Source: Maritalea mobilis
GTDB lineage: Bacteria > Pseudomonadota > Alphaproteobacteria > Rhizobiales > Devosiaceae
DNA length: 64,000 nucleotides
NCBI RefSeq assembly: GCF_004363175.1
Contig: NZ_SNYR01000001.1
Location: 868,001-932,000 of the forward strand
Direction: 5' to 3'
Part shown: piece by piece, positions 33,091 to 41,714 of the stretch
Layout: the number at the start of each line of letters is the position of its first letter
Position numbering within the stretch: position 1 is the first letter of the stretch
The notes under the pieces: generated by a model
What the model was told of the DNA's origin: nothing
Databases searched by the model: none
Seen by the model: only the letters and a program-made list of their open reading frames with translations
Program-made: the position numbers and the translations under genes

Positions 33091-33726
33091 TCACCGCGCT
33101 TCTACAATGCGATAAGTGCATCGGCGCGCGCCACTCACAATATGGCTCTCGCGCACGACATCCACCTCATCGCCCAAAACTTGACGAAACAGGTTCAATT
33201 CTGACCGACAAAAGCCTTGGCACTTCGTCGCCGCCACACAAATTGGGCAATGATTTTCGTGCAGAAAAAACCCGCCATCGCAAGGCTCAACCTCGGTCAT
33301 ATAGCCTTCGCGCTCGCGCAATTCTGCCAGCGCTTTCACCTTGCCGTGCAAGGTTGGCTCTGCTTGGATCTGCTTATGATATTGTTGAAAAGCGCGCTGC
33401 TCACGCGCAGAAATCAGCTTTTCAATGCCTTCTTCGCCATAAAGATCTTCAATTGATCCCAGCAATTCCATGGTCAGGTCCGAGTGGCGATCTGGAAAGC
33501 GGCTATGGCCTATGGCGGTCAGTTTCCAATATTTCTTGGGCCGCCCTACCGATTCGCGACGGTCTTCACCCACAACCAAGCCCTGCTCCAGCAATTTTTC
33601 CATGTGCTGACGCACAGCAACAGGCGTGGTGCCCACGGCTTCAGCCAAATGCACAGCAGTTTGTCCACCGCGCGATTTTAACAAATAGAGCAAGCGCTCT
33701 ATGGTTTTTTCATCAGATTGTTTCAT
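33091..33726 (-). CDS. SufR-like Fe-S transcriptional regulator
   Basis: A 211-residue protein with an N-terminal winged helix (IERLLYLLKSRGGQTAVHLAEAVGTTPVAVRQHMEKL, VGRPKKYWKLT) and a C-terminal cysteine cluster ENHCPICVAATKCQGFCRSELNLF, plus a later Cys in GARRCTYRI. This four-cysteine layout matches SufR-type repressors that bind a [4Fe-4S] cluster. It is divergent from two MFS genes across a short spacer with a palindrome, so it probably controls them in response to iron or redox state. Confidence 0.86.
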   Translation of the reverse strand: MKQSDEKTIERLLYLLKSRGGQTAVHLAEAVGTTPVAVRQHMEKLLEQGLVVGEDRRESVGRPKKYWKLTAIGHSRFPDRHSDLTMELLGSIEDLYGEEGIEKLISAREQRAFQQYHKQIQAEPTLHGKVKALAELREREGYMTEVEPCDGGFFLHENHCPICVAATKCQGFCRSELNLFRQVLGDEVDVVRESHIVSGARRCTYRIVEAR

Positions 33727-33764
33727 GCGTTTTCCATCCGTCTTGCGGATTTAATAAAAAAAGG

Positions 33765-33778
33765 TTTGACTTGTCAAA
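33765..33778. promoter_or_regulatory. Candidate SufR-like operator
   Basis: TTTGAC-TT-GTCAAA, a perfect 14-bp dyad between the regulator and the divergent MFS pair. A second dyad CTTTCT/AGAAAG lies at 33783-33801 with a 7-base spacer. Both fall in the 106-bp promoter region. Confidence 0.55.
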
Positions 33779-33832
33779 TCACCTTTCTAATATAAAGAAA
33801 GTTTTTTCTTATCAAATAATGCAGCGCAAATT

Positions 33833-35272
33833 ATGACCGACCAAACCACGCCCCCAATAGAGGATAAAGTACGCTTTAGAGACGTGCTGACTGAGGGCCG
33901 TGCTCTGCTCACACTCACCTTGGTGGTGGCCATTGGTTCCCATGCGGTCAATATGTTTGCAGTGCGCACCGTGTTGCCCACAATTGTGGAAGATATTGGC
34001 GGCGCAAAAATCTTGTTTTGGTCTGCAGCGCTGTTTTCGCTCATGGCGATTTTAGGTGGCATGCTCACCATCAACCTCAAATCACGTATTGGCGCGCGCC
34101 TAAGCTTTTATCTGGCCGCTGCGCTCCTGATCATAGGGTCGGCCTTTGGCGGCTTCGCACCCACTTTTGAAATCGTGATTTTAGGCCGCGGCATTCAGGG
34201 CTTTGCCGAAGGCATTCTGGTGTCGCTCTCCTATATGGTGCTGGCCGAAACATATAAGGGTAATTTGATGACCCGCATGATCGGCATTTTGGCGATTGTG
34301 TGGGCCGTTGCCGCTGCCATTGGCCCAATGGCTGCGGGGATATTGGAACATTTCTTCACGTGGCGCGGCACATTTCTCGTCAATTTTGTCGTCGGCCTAG
34401 CCATCGCCATCCAAGCTTATTTCGCGGTGTCCAACACCGCTAAAGCGCAAAAATCCGCCAAGCCGGATTTCCGCGTCCTGCTCCCGCTCATCACAGCCGT
34501 CACCATATTGTGCTTTATCGGGCAACTCACGCACCCGCTTGCGATTGCAGGCTTGCTGGTCGCTGCCGCATTTCTGATCTTCATCGGCTTGCGGGCTGAA
34601 CGGCACAGCAAAAGCCGCATGTTGCCCGTGCGCTTGTTCGATCCGCGCAGTCCCGTCGCCATCGCCTATATGGTCACCATCATGATCAGCACCTTCGTCA
34701 CGGCACACACGCTTTATAACGTGGCCTACGTGCAGACCCTTTGGCAGATAGATTTGACCCTTGCAGGTTATATGACAGCCCTGCCCGCTGCATTTTGGTC
34801 CGTCGGCTCTTGGTCTGTCGCCAGCGTTTCGACTTACGCCGCCCAGCGCCGATGGATTATGGCAGGGTTATACGCCATTTGGCTCAGCGTGGCTCTTTCC
34901 GCTGTGGCCCTCAATTTTGCCAGCCTGCCCCTATTCCTGCTTTCCCTGACCCTTTTGGGTCTGGGGTTAGGCTGGCAGAACATCTTCATTGAAAAAATCT
35001 CCGTGCAATTTGTGCGCGGGCGAGAGCGCGACCGGGCCGCCGCCATGCTGCCCCCTATGGATAATGCGGCGTCTGCCTTTGGCGCTGCATTGGCTGGCTT
35101 GGTCGCTCTCAATCTTTCATTGATCAATCCTGATGCCCCCAATGGCTTGTTCTCCGCAAATGAGGTACAATCCTATGCACCATTAATGTCGGCGTTGTTC
35201 TTTGTGTTGCTCACGCCAATTTTGGTCCTGCCGCATATCCTGCCGAAAACGCCACCGCGCAAAATCACTTAG
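33833..35272 (+). CDS. MFS transporter (14-TM type), first of a tandem pair
   Basis: A 479-residue membrane protein with about 14 segments and the DHA2-like pattern: SHAVNMFAVRTVLPTIVEDIGG, then LGRGIQGFAEGILVSLSYMV. The next gene is a clear paralogue (shared SHAVN and ARGLQGIAEGM motifs) starting 10 bp later. Two adjacent MFS genes could be redundant or could work as a heterodimer; no assignment is possible. Substrate unknown; regulated by the divergent SufR-like protein by inference. Confidence 0.88.
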   Translation: MTDQTTPPIEDKVRFRDVLTEGRALLTLTLVVAIGSHAVNMFAVRTVLPTIVEDIGGAKILFWSAALFSLMAILGGMLTINLKSRIGARLSFYLAAALLIIGSAFGGFAPTFEIVILGRGIQGFAEGILVSLSYMVLAETYKGNLMTRMIGILAIVWAVAAAIGPMAAGILEHFFTWRGTFLVNFVVGLAIAIQAYFAVSNTAKAQKSAKPDFRVLLPLITAVTILCFIGQLTHPLAIAGLLVAAAFLIFIGLRAERHSKSRMLPVRLFDPRSPVAIAYMVTIMISTFVTAHTLYNVAYVQTLWQIDLTLAGYMTALPAAFWSVGSWSVASVSTYAAQRRWIMAGLYAIWLSVALSAVALNFASLPLFLLSLTLLGLGLGWQNIFIEKISVQFVRGRERDRAAAMLPPMDNAASAFGAALAGLVALNLSLINPDAPNGLFSANEVQSYAPLMSALFFVLLTPILVLPHILPKTPPRKIT

Positions 35273-35282
35273 GTTTAGTCTT

Positions 35283-36734
35283 ATGCTCACCACTGCTGAT
35301 ACAGATTCAAAAGCTGGCATTTTCTCAGCCGCATTTTTGCCCATCACATTGATGAACATTCTGGTGGTCACCTCCCACGCGGTAAATGGCTTCATCACCT
35401 CTGTCATCGCCCCCTCCATCGTGGTGGATTTAGGCGGCCGCGAACTGATGTTTTGGCTGTTCGCCCTGTTTCAGGTCGGGTCCATTTGCGCGGGCGTTAT
35501 GGCGGGAAATTTCAAAATTAGATTTGGCGCAAAACCCATCTTTCTCAGCTCCGCGCTGCTTCTGGCGTTTGGCTCAGTGCTCGGCGGCATCGCCAACAAT
35601 CTCGCCTTGGTCATCCTTGCCCGCGGCCTGCAAGGCATTGCCGAAGGCATGCTGATCTCGCTGGTCTATGTGGTGATTGCCGACCATTTACCCTCACGCC
35701 TGCTGCCCCGCATCTTTGCGCTTTCCTCCACATTGTGGGCGCTCGCCGCGGCTGCCACCCCGCTCTTTGCTGGGCTGCTGACAGAGTTCGTGTCGTGGCG
35801 CATTGCGTTTCTGTTCAATCTGCCACTCGTGGTGATTTTGATTTTCTTGTCTTATTTCGCCTTGCCCAAAACCGAACCACAAAGTGATGCGAAGCCCTTT
35901 CCGCTCAAGCGCCTATTGCTGCTGGTCACCGCCTTGCTGATCACGGGCTTTGCCGGGCAAATCACCAACATTGCATGGTTGGGCCTGATCATCCTCACCT
36001 CAACCATCTTGCTGGTGGGCTTTGGTGCGCTCGATCAAAAAGCGGTTGAACGGTTTATGCCGCCAAACCTATTTTCGTTGAAATCCAATATGGGCCGCAG
36101 CTTTGCTATGCTCGGCCTGTTCACCATCGGCGCATCTGGCCGCACCGTCTATATGGTGGCATTGCTCCAATCGATCTGGCTGATGTCGCCCATGATGGCA
36201 GGCTATGCCACCGCCACATTGGCCATGACATGGACACTCGCCGCATGGGTGGCCAACCGCATTGAAGACGTGAAGCGCCGCATTGCCTTCATCCGCGCAG
36301 GCGCAAGCTTTATCTTTGTCGGCGGCGTTATCTCCGCCTATGGCATTTGGATCATGGATTTGTGGTTGGTGATTGGCGGCATGATGCTCACTGGTATGGG
36401 CTATGGATCTTCAAGTCCGCTGATCCGGCAAACCATCATCACCCAAGCACCAACAGAACATAAAACCATCGCCTCCGGCGCCATGGCACCGGTTCAATTC
36501 ACGGGCGCTGTGTTCGGCGCGGCCATTGCGGGCTTCTGCGCGCTGGCATTTGGTCTGTTCGATGGCGCACAAGGGGATATGGTGCTCACCTCAAGCGCAG
36601 CGCAACAAGCTGGCGCTGCCTTATTGTTGGCGTTCACCATCTTCCCCGCCCTTTGCATTTTGATCAGTTTGGGCCTGTCAAAAGTTCCTGACCATGCCGA
36701 ACATGAACAGGCAAATTCAGAAGCGCTTGCCTAG
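35283..36734 (+). CDS. MFS transporter (14-TM type), second of a tandem pair
   Basis: A 483-residue paralogue of the preceding gene with the same opening (NILVVTSHAVNGFITSVIAPSIVVDLGG) and about 14 segments. The ATG at 35283 follows the stop of the first by 10 bp; a longer frame overlaps that gene but has no support. The end overlaps the convergent small gene by 18 bp. Confidence 0.88.
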   Translation: MLTTADTDSKAGIFSAAFLPITLMNILVVTSHAVNGFITSVIAPSIVVDLGGRELMFWLFALFQVGSICAGVMAGNFKIRFGAKPIFLSSALLLAFGSVLGGIANNLALVILARGLQGIAEGMLISLVYVVIADHLPSRLLPRIFALSSTLWALAAAATPLFAGLLTEFVSWRIAFLFNLPLVVILIFLSYFALPKTEPQSDAKPFPLKRLLLLVTALLITGFAGQITNIAWLGLIILTSTILLVGFGALDQKAVERFMPPNLFSLKSNMGRSFAMLGLFTIGASGRTVYMVALLQSIWLMSPMMAGYATATLAMTWTLAAWVANRIEDVKRRIAFIRAGASFIFVGGVISAYGIWIMDLWLVIGGMMLTGMGYGSSSPLIRQTIITQAPTEHKTIASGAMAPVQFTGAVFGAAIAGFCALAFGLFDGAQGDMVLTSSAAQQAGAALLLAFTIFPALCILISLGLSKVPDHAEHEQANSEALA

Positions 36735-36926
36735 ATAATCTGCAATTGAAGTCGCGGCGAAAAAGATCACCATAAAAGAGAAAATGGCATATGGGTTGAA
36801 ACGCCCATCAATGAAAAACACCAAACCGCCAAAAATTGCCGCTGCGATCACTGCATATAAAAGACGGTTCAACAAATGATGTTTGAAAGTCCGTTTGTCT
36901 GGTCCGCGATGTGAAGGATCAGACAT
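36717..36926 (-). CDS. Small two-helix membrane protein
   Basis: A 69-residue protein starting MSDPSHRGPDKRTFKHHLLNR with two hydrophobic segments (LLYAVIAAAIFGGLVFFI and FSFMVIFFAATSIA). The ATG at 36926 lies inside the last codons of the HlyU gene (ATGTCTGA overlap), so it is translationally coupled. Family not recognised; a membrane-associated role is all that can be said. Confidence 0.65.
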   Translation of the reverse strand: MSDPSHRGPDKRTFKHHLLNRLLYAVIAAAIFGGLVFFIDGRFNPYAIFSFMVIFFAATSIADYLGKRF

Positions 36927-37221
36927 TTTCGCCGCCATCAAAAAGCGACTTGCCGCGCTCGCGAATGATCTGCTCACCTTTAGCCAAGGTGGCTTTCTCC
37001 GCCATTTCGGCACTGGTCAATTTGTCTGCACGGATAAATTGCACGGCGTCCAAGTCGCCATTTTCGTGAGTGCGTTCAATCCGACCGCACAATTGATATT
37101 CTTGCCCAGCACGCATCTCAATCGCCACAATGCGCAAGCCATCAACAGTGGTTTCACCCAAAATCTTCGGGCCAGTTTCACCCTTGCTGCCGCCACCAAA
37201 TAGCTTTTTAAAAAAGGACAT
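36919..37221 (-). CDS. HlyU family protein
   Basis: A 100-residue protein starting MSFFKKLFGGG, the typical opening of the HlyU family, followed by VDGLRIVAIEMRAGQEYQLCGRIERT and VQFIRADKL. In Vibrio, HlyU is a transcription activator of virulence genes, but alphaproteobacterial members of this DUF-like family have no known role. GGAG sits 6 bp before the ATG at 37221. Its last bases overlap the start of the small membrane protein gene. Confidence 0.82.
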   Translation of the reverse strand: MSFFKKLFGGGSKGETGPKILGETTVDGLRIVAIEMRAGQEYQLCGRIERTHENGDLDAVQFIRADKLTSAEMAEKATLAKGEQIIRERGKSLFDGGENV

Positions 37222-37693
37222 GTCGCACTCCAAAACCTGATTTGGTTCGCTTATAGCACGGCTTTTCCTTTGGCCAAACCGTCACATGCGCAACATTAAC
37301 CCGGTGCTAACCTTCACCCTTTAGGACAGGGCCCACAGTCATTCGGCTGTGGTTCACAATCTGATTCAAGAAATCTAGCCAACTTATTGAAGTTAGATTC
37401 TTATTGGCTTTCGAAGCGGAATTTCCGCCTGATTTGCAAATCGTCTAGATCAGACATTCATTTGCAAATTCCTGCCGACCAATTCAATTAACACTTGGAT
37501 TCAATAAACCCAAATAAGCAATTATTTCTGAATCGCTTTTGCCATTTCACCTGCCATCAATTGCCAGATAATGAGAACTGATTCCGTTCAAACCACAGCA
37601 CAGAATTTTCGCGAGTCATTTCAGAATCTTAGCCGAAAACAACCGCATCTTGATCCGCGCTGTGTTGATTATTGTCGCAAATAACGGGGCATT
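37222..37693. other. Gene-free spacer
   Basis: 470 bp between the HlyU start and the MBL gene end. I find no open frame with a ribosome binding site and no repeat of note. The only symmetry is GCGGAA-T-TTCCGC at 37416-37428. Confidence 0.5.
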
Positions 37694-38407
37694 TTACAGC
37701 GCGCGCAACCTGTGAATATGTCTTTCCACTGCTTTGGCACTCAGCTTAAACCCGTGCCCCACATGAAAATGTGTGCTGCCCATCGCCAACAATTGCTCCA
37801 GCGCGTTGGCCACTTCAAGCGGCTCTTCTTCAAAGGGGGGACGTTGTGGTCGATCCACTGGCAACAATCCACCAAGTGCATAACCACTCGCCAACAGATC
37901 ACTCACAAAGGCTTGCCCATCATCCAGCAAAACGGAAATTGATCCGGGCGTATGCCCCGGTGTAAAGATCACCTTTCCATCCAAACCATAGGGCCGCAAG
38001 TCTAGCTCGTCATGGTCATGCATCACAATGTCAGGCGTGAAATATGTGTAAGGCTCAAGCGGCAGTCCACGACGATAGAGATAGCGCCCCACCCATCCGG
38101 TCGGACACAATTTCATCTTCGCCTCACCCGCACAATATTTCGCTTCTGCTTGGTGGATCACCACAGGTGCACCACTCAGCTCACGCAGCTTGGCGGCATT
38201 GCCCGCATGGTCCACATGCCCGTGGGTCACCACAATCAATTTGAGGTCATCCCACCCCAATCCCAATTTCTTGAGTTGGGTGCCAACTTTCTCTTCCGTG
38301 CCCATCAGGCCCGTATCCACCAGCACCGCACCCTTCGCAGTTTGCAGCAGAAAAGCGTTGATCATGCCGAGCGGCAAAATGGGCACACGTTGCAATTTAT
38401 ATGTCAT
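37694..38407 (-). CDS. MBL-fold metallo-hydrolase
   Basis: A 237-residue metallo-beta-lactamase-fold protein with the zinc motif THGHVDHAGN (HxHxDH), the later HTPGSISVLL histidine and DLLASGY aspartate, and a final HVGHG histidine. It opens MTYKLQRVPILPLGMINAFLL. The frame extends far upstream, but GGAG precedes the ATG at 38407. Substrate unknown; relatives include glyoxalase II and lactonases. It faces the HxlR regulator, which may control it. Confidence 0.86.
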   Translation of the reverse strand: MTYKLQRVPILPLGMINAFLLQTAKGAVLVDTGLMGTEEKVGTQLKKLGLGWDDLKLIVVTHGHVDHAGNAAKLRELSGAPVVIHQAEAKYCAGEAKMKLCPTGWVGRYLYRRGLPLEPYTYFTPDIVMHDHDELDLRPYGLDGKVIFTPGHTPGSISVLLDDGQAFVSDLLASGYALGGLLPVDRPQRPPFEEEPLEVANALEQLLAMGSTHFHVGHGFKLSAKAVERHIHRLRAL

Positions 38408-38537
38408 ATCCATCTCCATTTGCTGCCATTTAAGCAGGCGAAAATGGGCTGACAATCCGTTACAAAATTGTACCCTATGGCCTTTGCAGGCCACAGCTAT
38501 TAAGCTAACGCACAATGATAAATGGCAAGGTGAGACC

Positions 38538-38894
38538 ATGAAAATCGATCCCCCGGAATTATATGCGGATGATGTGCTCAGCTGTCCCGTTGCGGCAGCC
38601 GTGCAAACATTCTCCGGCAAATGGAAGCCAATTTTGCTGCACATGTTGGCAGAACGCAAAATGCACTTTGCGCAGATTTCCCGCGCCCTGCCCAAAGCCA
38701 GCAAAAAAGTTCTCACCGAGCAATTGCGTGAGTTGGAAGCTGACGGGCTGATCACTCGCACACCAACAGATGAGCGCCGCGTGCGCGTGATTTACGCCAT
38801 GTCCGAAAATGGCAAGCAGCTCGCCCCCATCCTGTTGCAACTTTACCGCTGGGAAAAGTTGCGTCGCGTGGAAGAGTTGAACGAAGCCGCTTAG
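38538..38894 (+). CDS. HxlR family transcriptional regulator
   Basis: A 118-residue winged-helix protein: LSCPVAAAVQTFSGKWKPILLHMLAERKMHFAQISRALPKASKKVLTEQLRELEADGLITR. The conserved cysteine (LSCPV, residue 15) is the redox-sensing position in several HxlR/YodB members. The frame starts upstream, but the ATG at 38538 has AAGGTGA. It is divergent from the MBL gene and its stop overlaps the TetR gene by four bases. Confidence 0.9.
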   Translation: MKIDPPELYADDVLSCPVAAAVQTFSGKWKPILLHMLAERKMHFAQISRALPKASKKVLTEQLRELEADGLITRTPTDERRVRVIYAMSENGKQLAPILLQLYRWEKLRRVEELNEAA

Positions 38895-39484
38895 GCTTTC
38901 ACCTCACAAAGGCTGGCCAACGCAACCTCTTTCAAATGCGCCACATATTCGTCCTGCGTCCAGCCGCATTCATGGCGCAATTGCGCCCAGTTGCGCACGG
39001 ACAGCAAGGTCCACAATAAATCAGTTGCCTTCGCTTCATCCAACCGCGTGCTAAGCTGCCCATCACGCGCTAAGTCGCGCACCGCCGCGGCACAACCATG
39101 GCGCACCGCCTGCATGCGGTCTTCCCATGCAGCGCGCGCCTCTTCATCGCTGTCCATCATCGCCATCAGCGCTTTGCCAATGCCATAAATCTCCGGGATG
39201 TAGTTCCCCCAAACTTCAACCCAGGCATCCAGCCGCTCCAAACCTGTTTCCGCCGTCCGGCTTTTTTGCAACCGCGCATCCACATCGTTCTTTTCATCCA
39301 AATAACGCGTGGCCGCGATCAACAAATCTACGCGCTTGGGAAAATGAAGATACACCGCTTGCCGGCTGATCCCTGCCGCCTTGGCAATATCAGATATACG
39401 CACCGCCCCGCCTGCGCCGCTTTCAAGCAACTCAATGGCAGACTGTAAAATGCGCGCACGCGTGCCGCGCCCGTCACTTGACAT
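38891..39484 (-). CDS. TetR family regulator
   Basis: A 197-residue protein with the TetR DNA-binding domain (ARILQSAIELL, VRISDIAKAAGISRQAVYLHFPKRVDLLIAA) at residues about 9-60 and a helical ligand domain. It is divergent from the NmrA-like gene across a perfect 25-bp palindrome, so it probably represses both. AGGAGATTGACATT precedes the ATG. Ligand unknown. The end overlaps the convergent HxlR gene. Confidence 0.9.
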   Translation of the reverse strand: MSSDGRGTRARILQSAIELLESGAGGAVRISDIAKAAGISRQAVYLHFPKRVDLLIAATRYLDEKNDVDARLQKSRTAETGLERLDAWVEVWGNYIPEIYGIGKALMAMMDSDEEARAAWEDRMQAVRHGCAAAVRDLARDGQLSTRLDEAKATDLLWTLLSVRNWAQLRHECGWTQDEYVAHLKEVALASLCEVKA

Positions 39485-39506
39485 AATGTCAATCTCCTAT
39501 TAATTG

Positions 39507-39531
39507 ACACGATGTAAAGTTTACATCGTGT
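39507..39531. promoter_or_regulatory. 25-bp TetR operator
   Basis: A perfect inverted repeat with 12-bp arms ACACGATGTAAA and TTTACATCGTGT around one G. It lies between the divergent TetR and NmrA-like genes. A TTGACA that could be a -35 box overlaps its left edge (39504-39509). The length and perfection strongly suggest a repressor site. Confidence 0.85.
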
Positions 39532-39565
39532 AAAGTCACTCTTATCTAAAGCATAGGAACACAAA

Positions 39566-40195
39566 ATGAAAGTCATTATCTTCGGTGCCACAGGCACCAT
39601 AGGTCGATTAGTGGTTGAACAGGCACTCGCAGCAGGCCATCAAGTCACGGCCTTTGCCCGCAATCCGCAAAATCTTGATCTTCAGCATCAATCCCTCACC
39701 CGCTATGCAGGCGATGCCTCAAACGCTGCAGACGTCGCCGATGCCATAAAAGGCCATGAAACAGTGATCATCACTTTGGGTTCCGGCATGTCGCGCAAAA
39801 GCCGCATCCGATCTCTCGGCACAGCCAACATCATTGCAGCCATGAAGCAACATGGCATTGACCGCTTGATCTGCCAATCCACCCTTGGTGCACATGAAAG
39901 CTGGGAGAACCTCAATTTCTTCTGGAAACGCATCATGTTTGGCGCCTTGCTCGCCCCTGTCTTTAAAGACCATGAGCGGCAAGAAGCCTTGGTGCGCGAT
40001 AGCGGTTTAGATTGGACCATCATACGCCCAAGCGCATTTACACAAGACCCAGCCACCGGAAAGTTCAAAACCGCTTTCGGCCCGGAAGAACGCAGACTTA
40101 CCCTAAAAATCAGCCGCGCAGACGTCGCCGCCTTTATCAAAGATCAAATTGTCGGCTCAGATTTTAATCGCCGCGCCGTTGCCATCTCCAATTAA
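39566..40195 (+). CDS. NmrA-like/atypical SDR NAD(P)-binding protein
   Basis: A 209-residue Rossmann protein: VIIFGATGTIGRLVVEQALAAGH gives the GATGxxG dinucleotide motif, and DRLICQSTLGAHES and DWTIIRPSAFTQDP mark the NAD(P)H-binding oxidoreductase family. The family includes NmrA-type redox sensors and flavin/quinone reductase-like proteins; reaction unknown. Regulated by the adjacent TetR repressor by inference. Confidence 0.88.
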   Translation: MKVIIFGATGTIGRLVVEQALAAGHQVTAFARNPQNLDLQHQSLTRYAGDASNAADVADAIKGHETVIITLGSGMSRKSRIRSLGTANIIAAMKQHGIDRLICQSTLGAHESWENLNFFWKRIMFGALLAPVFKDHERQEALVRDSGLDWTIIRPSAFTQDPATGKFKTAFGPEERRLTLKISRADVAAFIKDQIVGSDFNRRAVAISN

Positions 40196-40298
40196 GGAAC
40201 AAATTAGCGGCAGCAAATATCGCACGTAACTTGCCAAATCGCCGACCACGCTATACCACTTAACAAACTGCTAATTTCGATTATTGGGGGAATCTGAA

Positions 40299-40772
40299 AT
40301 GCGAAGCATCCTCAGACTGTGCACACTCATCATGTTGCTGTTGGTTCCAGCAACGTCTTTCGCGGGCGTACTTGCGCCAACCTATGTGCCAGTTGATGAA
40401 ACTAAATTTTCAATCGGCCTGCGTTTTGAATTTGGTGATGTGGTCAAGCCAAGCGTTGTGGGTGCTGTGCGCAAAACCCATACAGATGTGGATAATCAAG
40501 TCACTGGTGCCCAATTCGACGTTGCCGTGCCATTTGGCCCAGACCAAAACTTTGCCCCCACCCTGCGGCTCTTGGGCATTTATGGCAATACAGACATTCA
40601 GGGCCTAGCTGGTGTTGGATTTGATTTCAGCGAAAACCAAGGCATTCTTGCCGTTGGCGCGCAAATCAAACATCTTGAAGGCGGCGTGCATGTCGATTTT
40701 GGCGGCGGTTTCGCCCCTTATGTTGGCTTGTCCACCTATGGCGGCCCACCAGAACGCGGAGTCACGCCATAA
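40299..40772 (+). CDS. Exported hypothetical protein, beta-rich
   Basis: A 157-residue protein with a signal peptide (MRSILRLCTLIMLLLVPATSFAG). The mature part is glycine- and aromatic-rich with alternating strands (FSIGLRFEFGDVV, LRLLGIYGNTDIQGLAGVGFDF, VGAQIKHLEGGVHVDFGGGFAPYVGLSTYG), reminiscent of small outer-membrane or autotransporter-like beta proteins. Family not recognised. GGGGG precedes the ATG at 40299, and a terminator hairpin follows. Confidence 0.7.
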   Translation: MRSILRLCTLIMLLLVPATSFAGVLAPTYVPVDETKFSIGLRFEFGDVVKPSVVGAVRKTHTDVDNQVTGAQFDVAVPFGPDQNFAPTLRLLGIYGNTDIQGLAGVGFDFSENQGILAVGAQIKHLEGGVHVDFGGGFAPYVGLSTYGGPPERGVTP

Positions 40773-40806
40773 CAATTGGCGACTTCATTTCAGCTTAATT
40801 TGCAAT

Positions 40807-40838
40807 CGGGCGAACCAAGCATTCGCCCGGTTCATTTT
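40807..40838 (+). terminator. Terminator-like hairpin
   Basis: CGGGCGAA (40807-40814) pairs with TTCGCCCG (40822-40829), then a GTTCATTTT run. It lies 34 bp after the exported-protein stop, and the next ribosome binding site begins just beyond. Confidence 0.65.
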
Positions 40839-40852
40839 CAAGGGGTGAAGAT

Positions 40853-41713
40853 TTGAGCGAATTTGGCCAACAAATTCTATATTATCTTTCGCTAGATCAA
40901 ACGCATTGGATTCTCATAATCGCGTTGGTCCTTTTCTTTCTTCCCCTTGAACGTATATTCCCAAAAGTTACCCGAAATGTAGCCCTGTCGCGCCTGCTGG
41001 TTGTGCTGGGGTTGGCCATTTGCACCCAAGCCACAATATGGCTCATCAAGACATATTTTTATGTCGATCTCATCAGCCTGTTTCTAAATCTGCAAATCTT
41101 CAGCATCGCAAAGACAGATATGCCAACTGCAGCAATCTATGTGATCTGCTTTTTGCTGCTCGACCTCACCGTCTATATTTATCACGTCCTGTCGCACAAA
41201 ATCTTGCCACTTTGGAAACTACATTCCATCCACCATGCCGATGAAACTGTAGATGCCTCCACAGGCGTGCTGCATCATCCGTTTGAAACGATTGGCAGTT
41301 TTCTGCTCACGCTGCTTGTTGCGATTATTTTTGGGTTTCCGGTACTCTCGCTCATCGTCTATGCAGCCTTCGGTACCCTGCATAATATGTTCGCCCATGC
41401 CAACATCACCTTGCCCACCGCAATTGATCGCGTGCTGCGACTGGTGATTGTCACACCCGATATGCATCGCACACATCATTCCATTGATATGCGTGAAGGC
41501 AACTCCAATTTCGGCCAGGTCTTTTCTTTTTGGGATCGCCTATTCGGCACTTATATCGCTGCGCCCCAAACAGGCGAGGCAAACCTGGTCATGGGCCTGC
41601 CAGAGCGCGAAAAACCAAAGTCCTTTACCTTGCACGGTTTGCTGCTACATCCCTTTGCAGGTCTATATGCGCAACGAAGCAAGAAATCACCAAAAGGCAG
41701 CAAACGCGCTTAA
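40853..41713 (+). CDS. Sterol desaturase/fatty acid hydroxylase family protein
   Basis: A 286-residue membrane protein of the di-iron hydroxylase superfamily. Three histidine clusters are present: HVLSHKILPLWKLHSIHH (about residues 109-127), GTLHNMFAHAN, and HRTHHSID. Four or so hydrophobic segments precede and separate them. Such enzymes hydroxylate or desaturate lipids, carotenoids or sterol-like hopanoids; the substrate is unknown. The start is TTG at 40853, with AGGGGTGAA upstream. Confidence 0.88.
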   Translation: MSEFGQQILYYLSLDQTHWILIIALVLFFLPLERIFPKVTRNVALSRLLVVLGLAICTQATIWLIKTYFYVDLISLFLNLQIFSIAKTDMPTAAIYVICFLLLDLTVYIYHVLSHKILPLWKLHSIHHADETVDASTGVLHHPFETIGSFLLTLLVAIIFGFPVLSLIVYAAFGTLHNMFAHANITLPTAIDRVLRLVIVTPDMHRTHHSIDMREGNSNFGQVFSFWDRLFGTYIAAPQTGEANLVMGLPEREKPKSFTLHGLLLHPFAGLYAQRSKKSPKGSKRA

Positions 41714-41714
41714 T

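Noticed and set aside
32847-33836. 329-residue plus-strand frame
   Set aside because: Spans the antisense of two genes and their intergenic space; the RimB-RimK and SufR-like genes are real.
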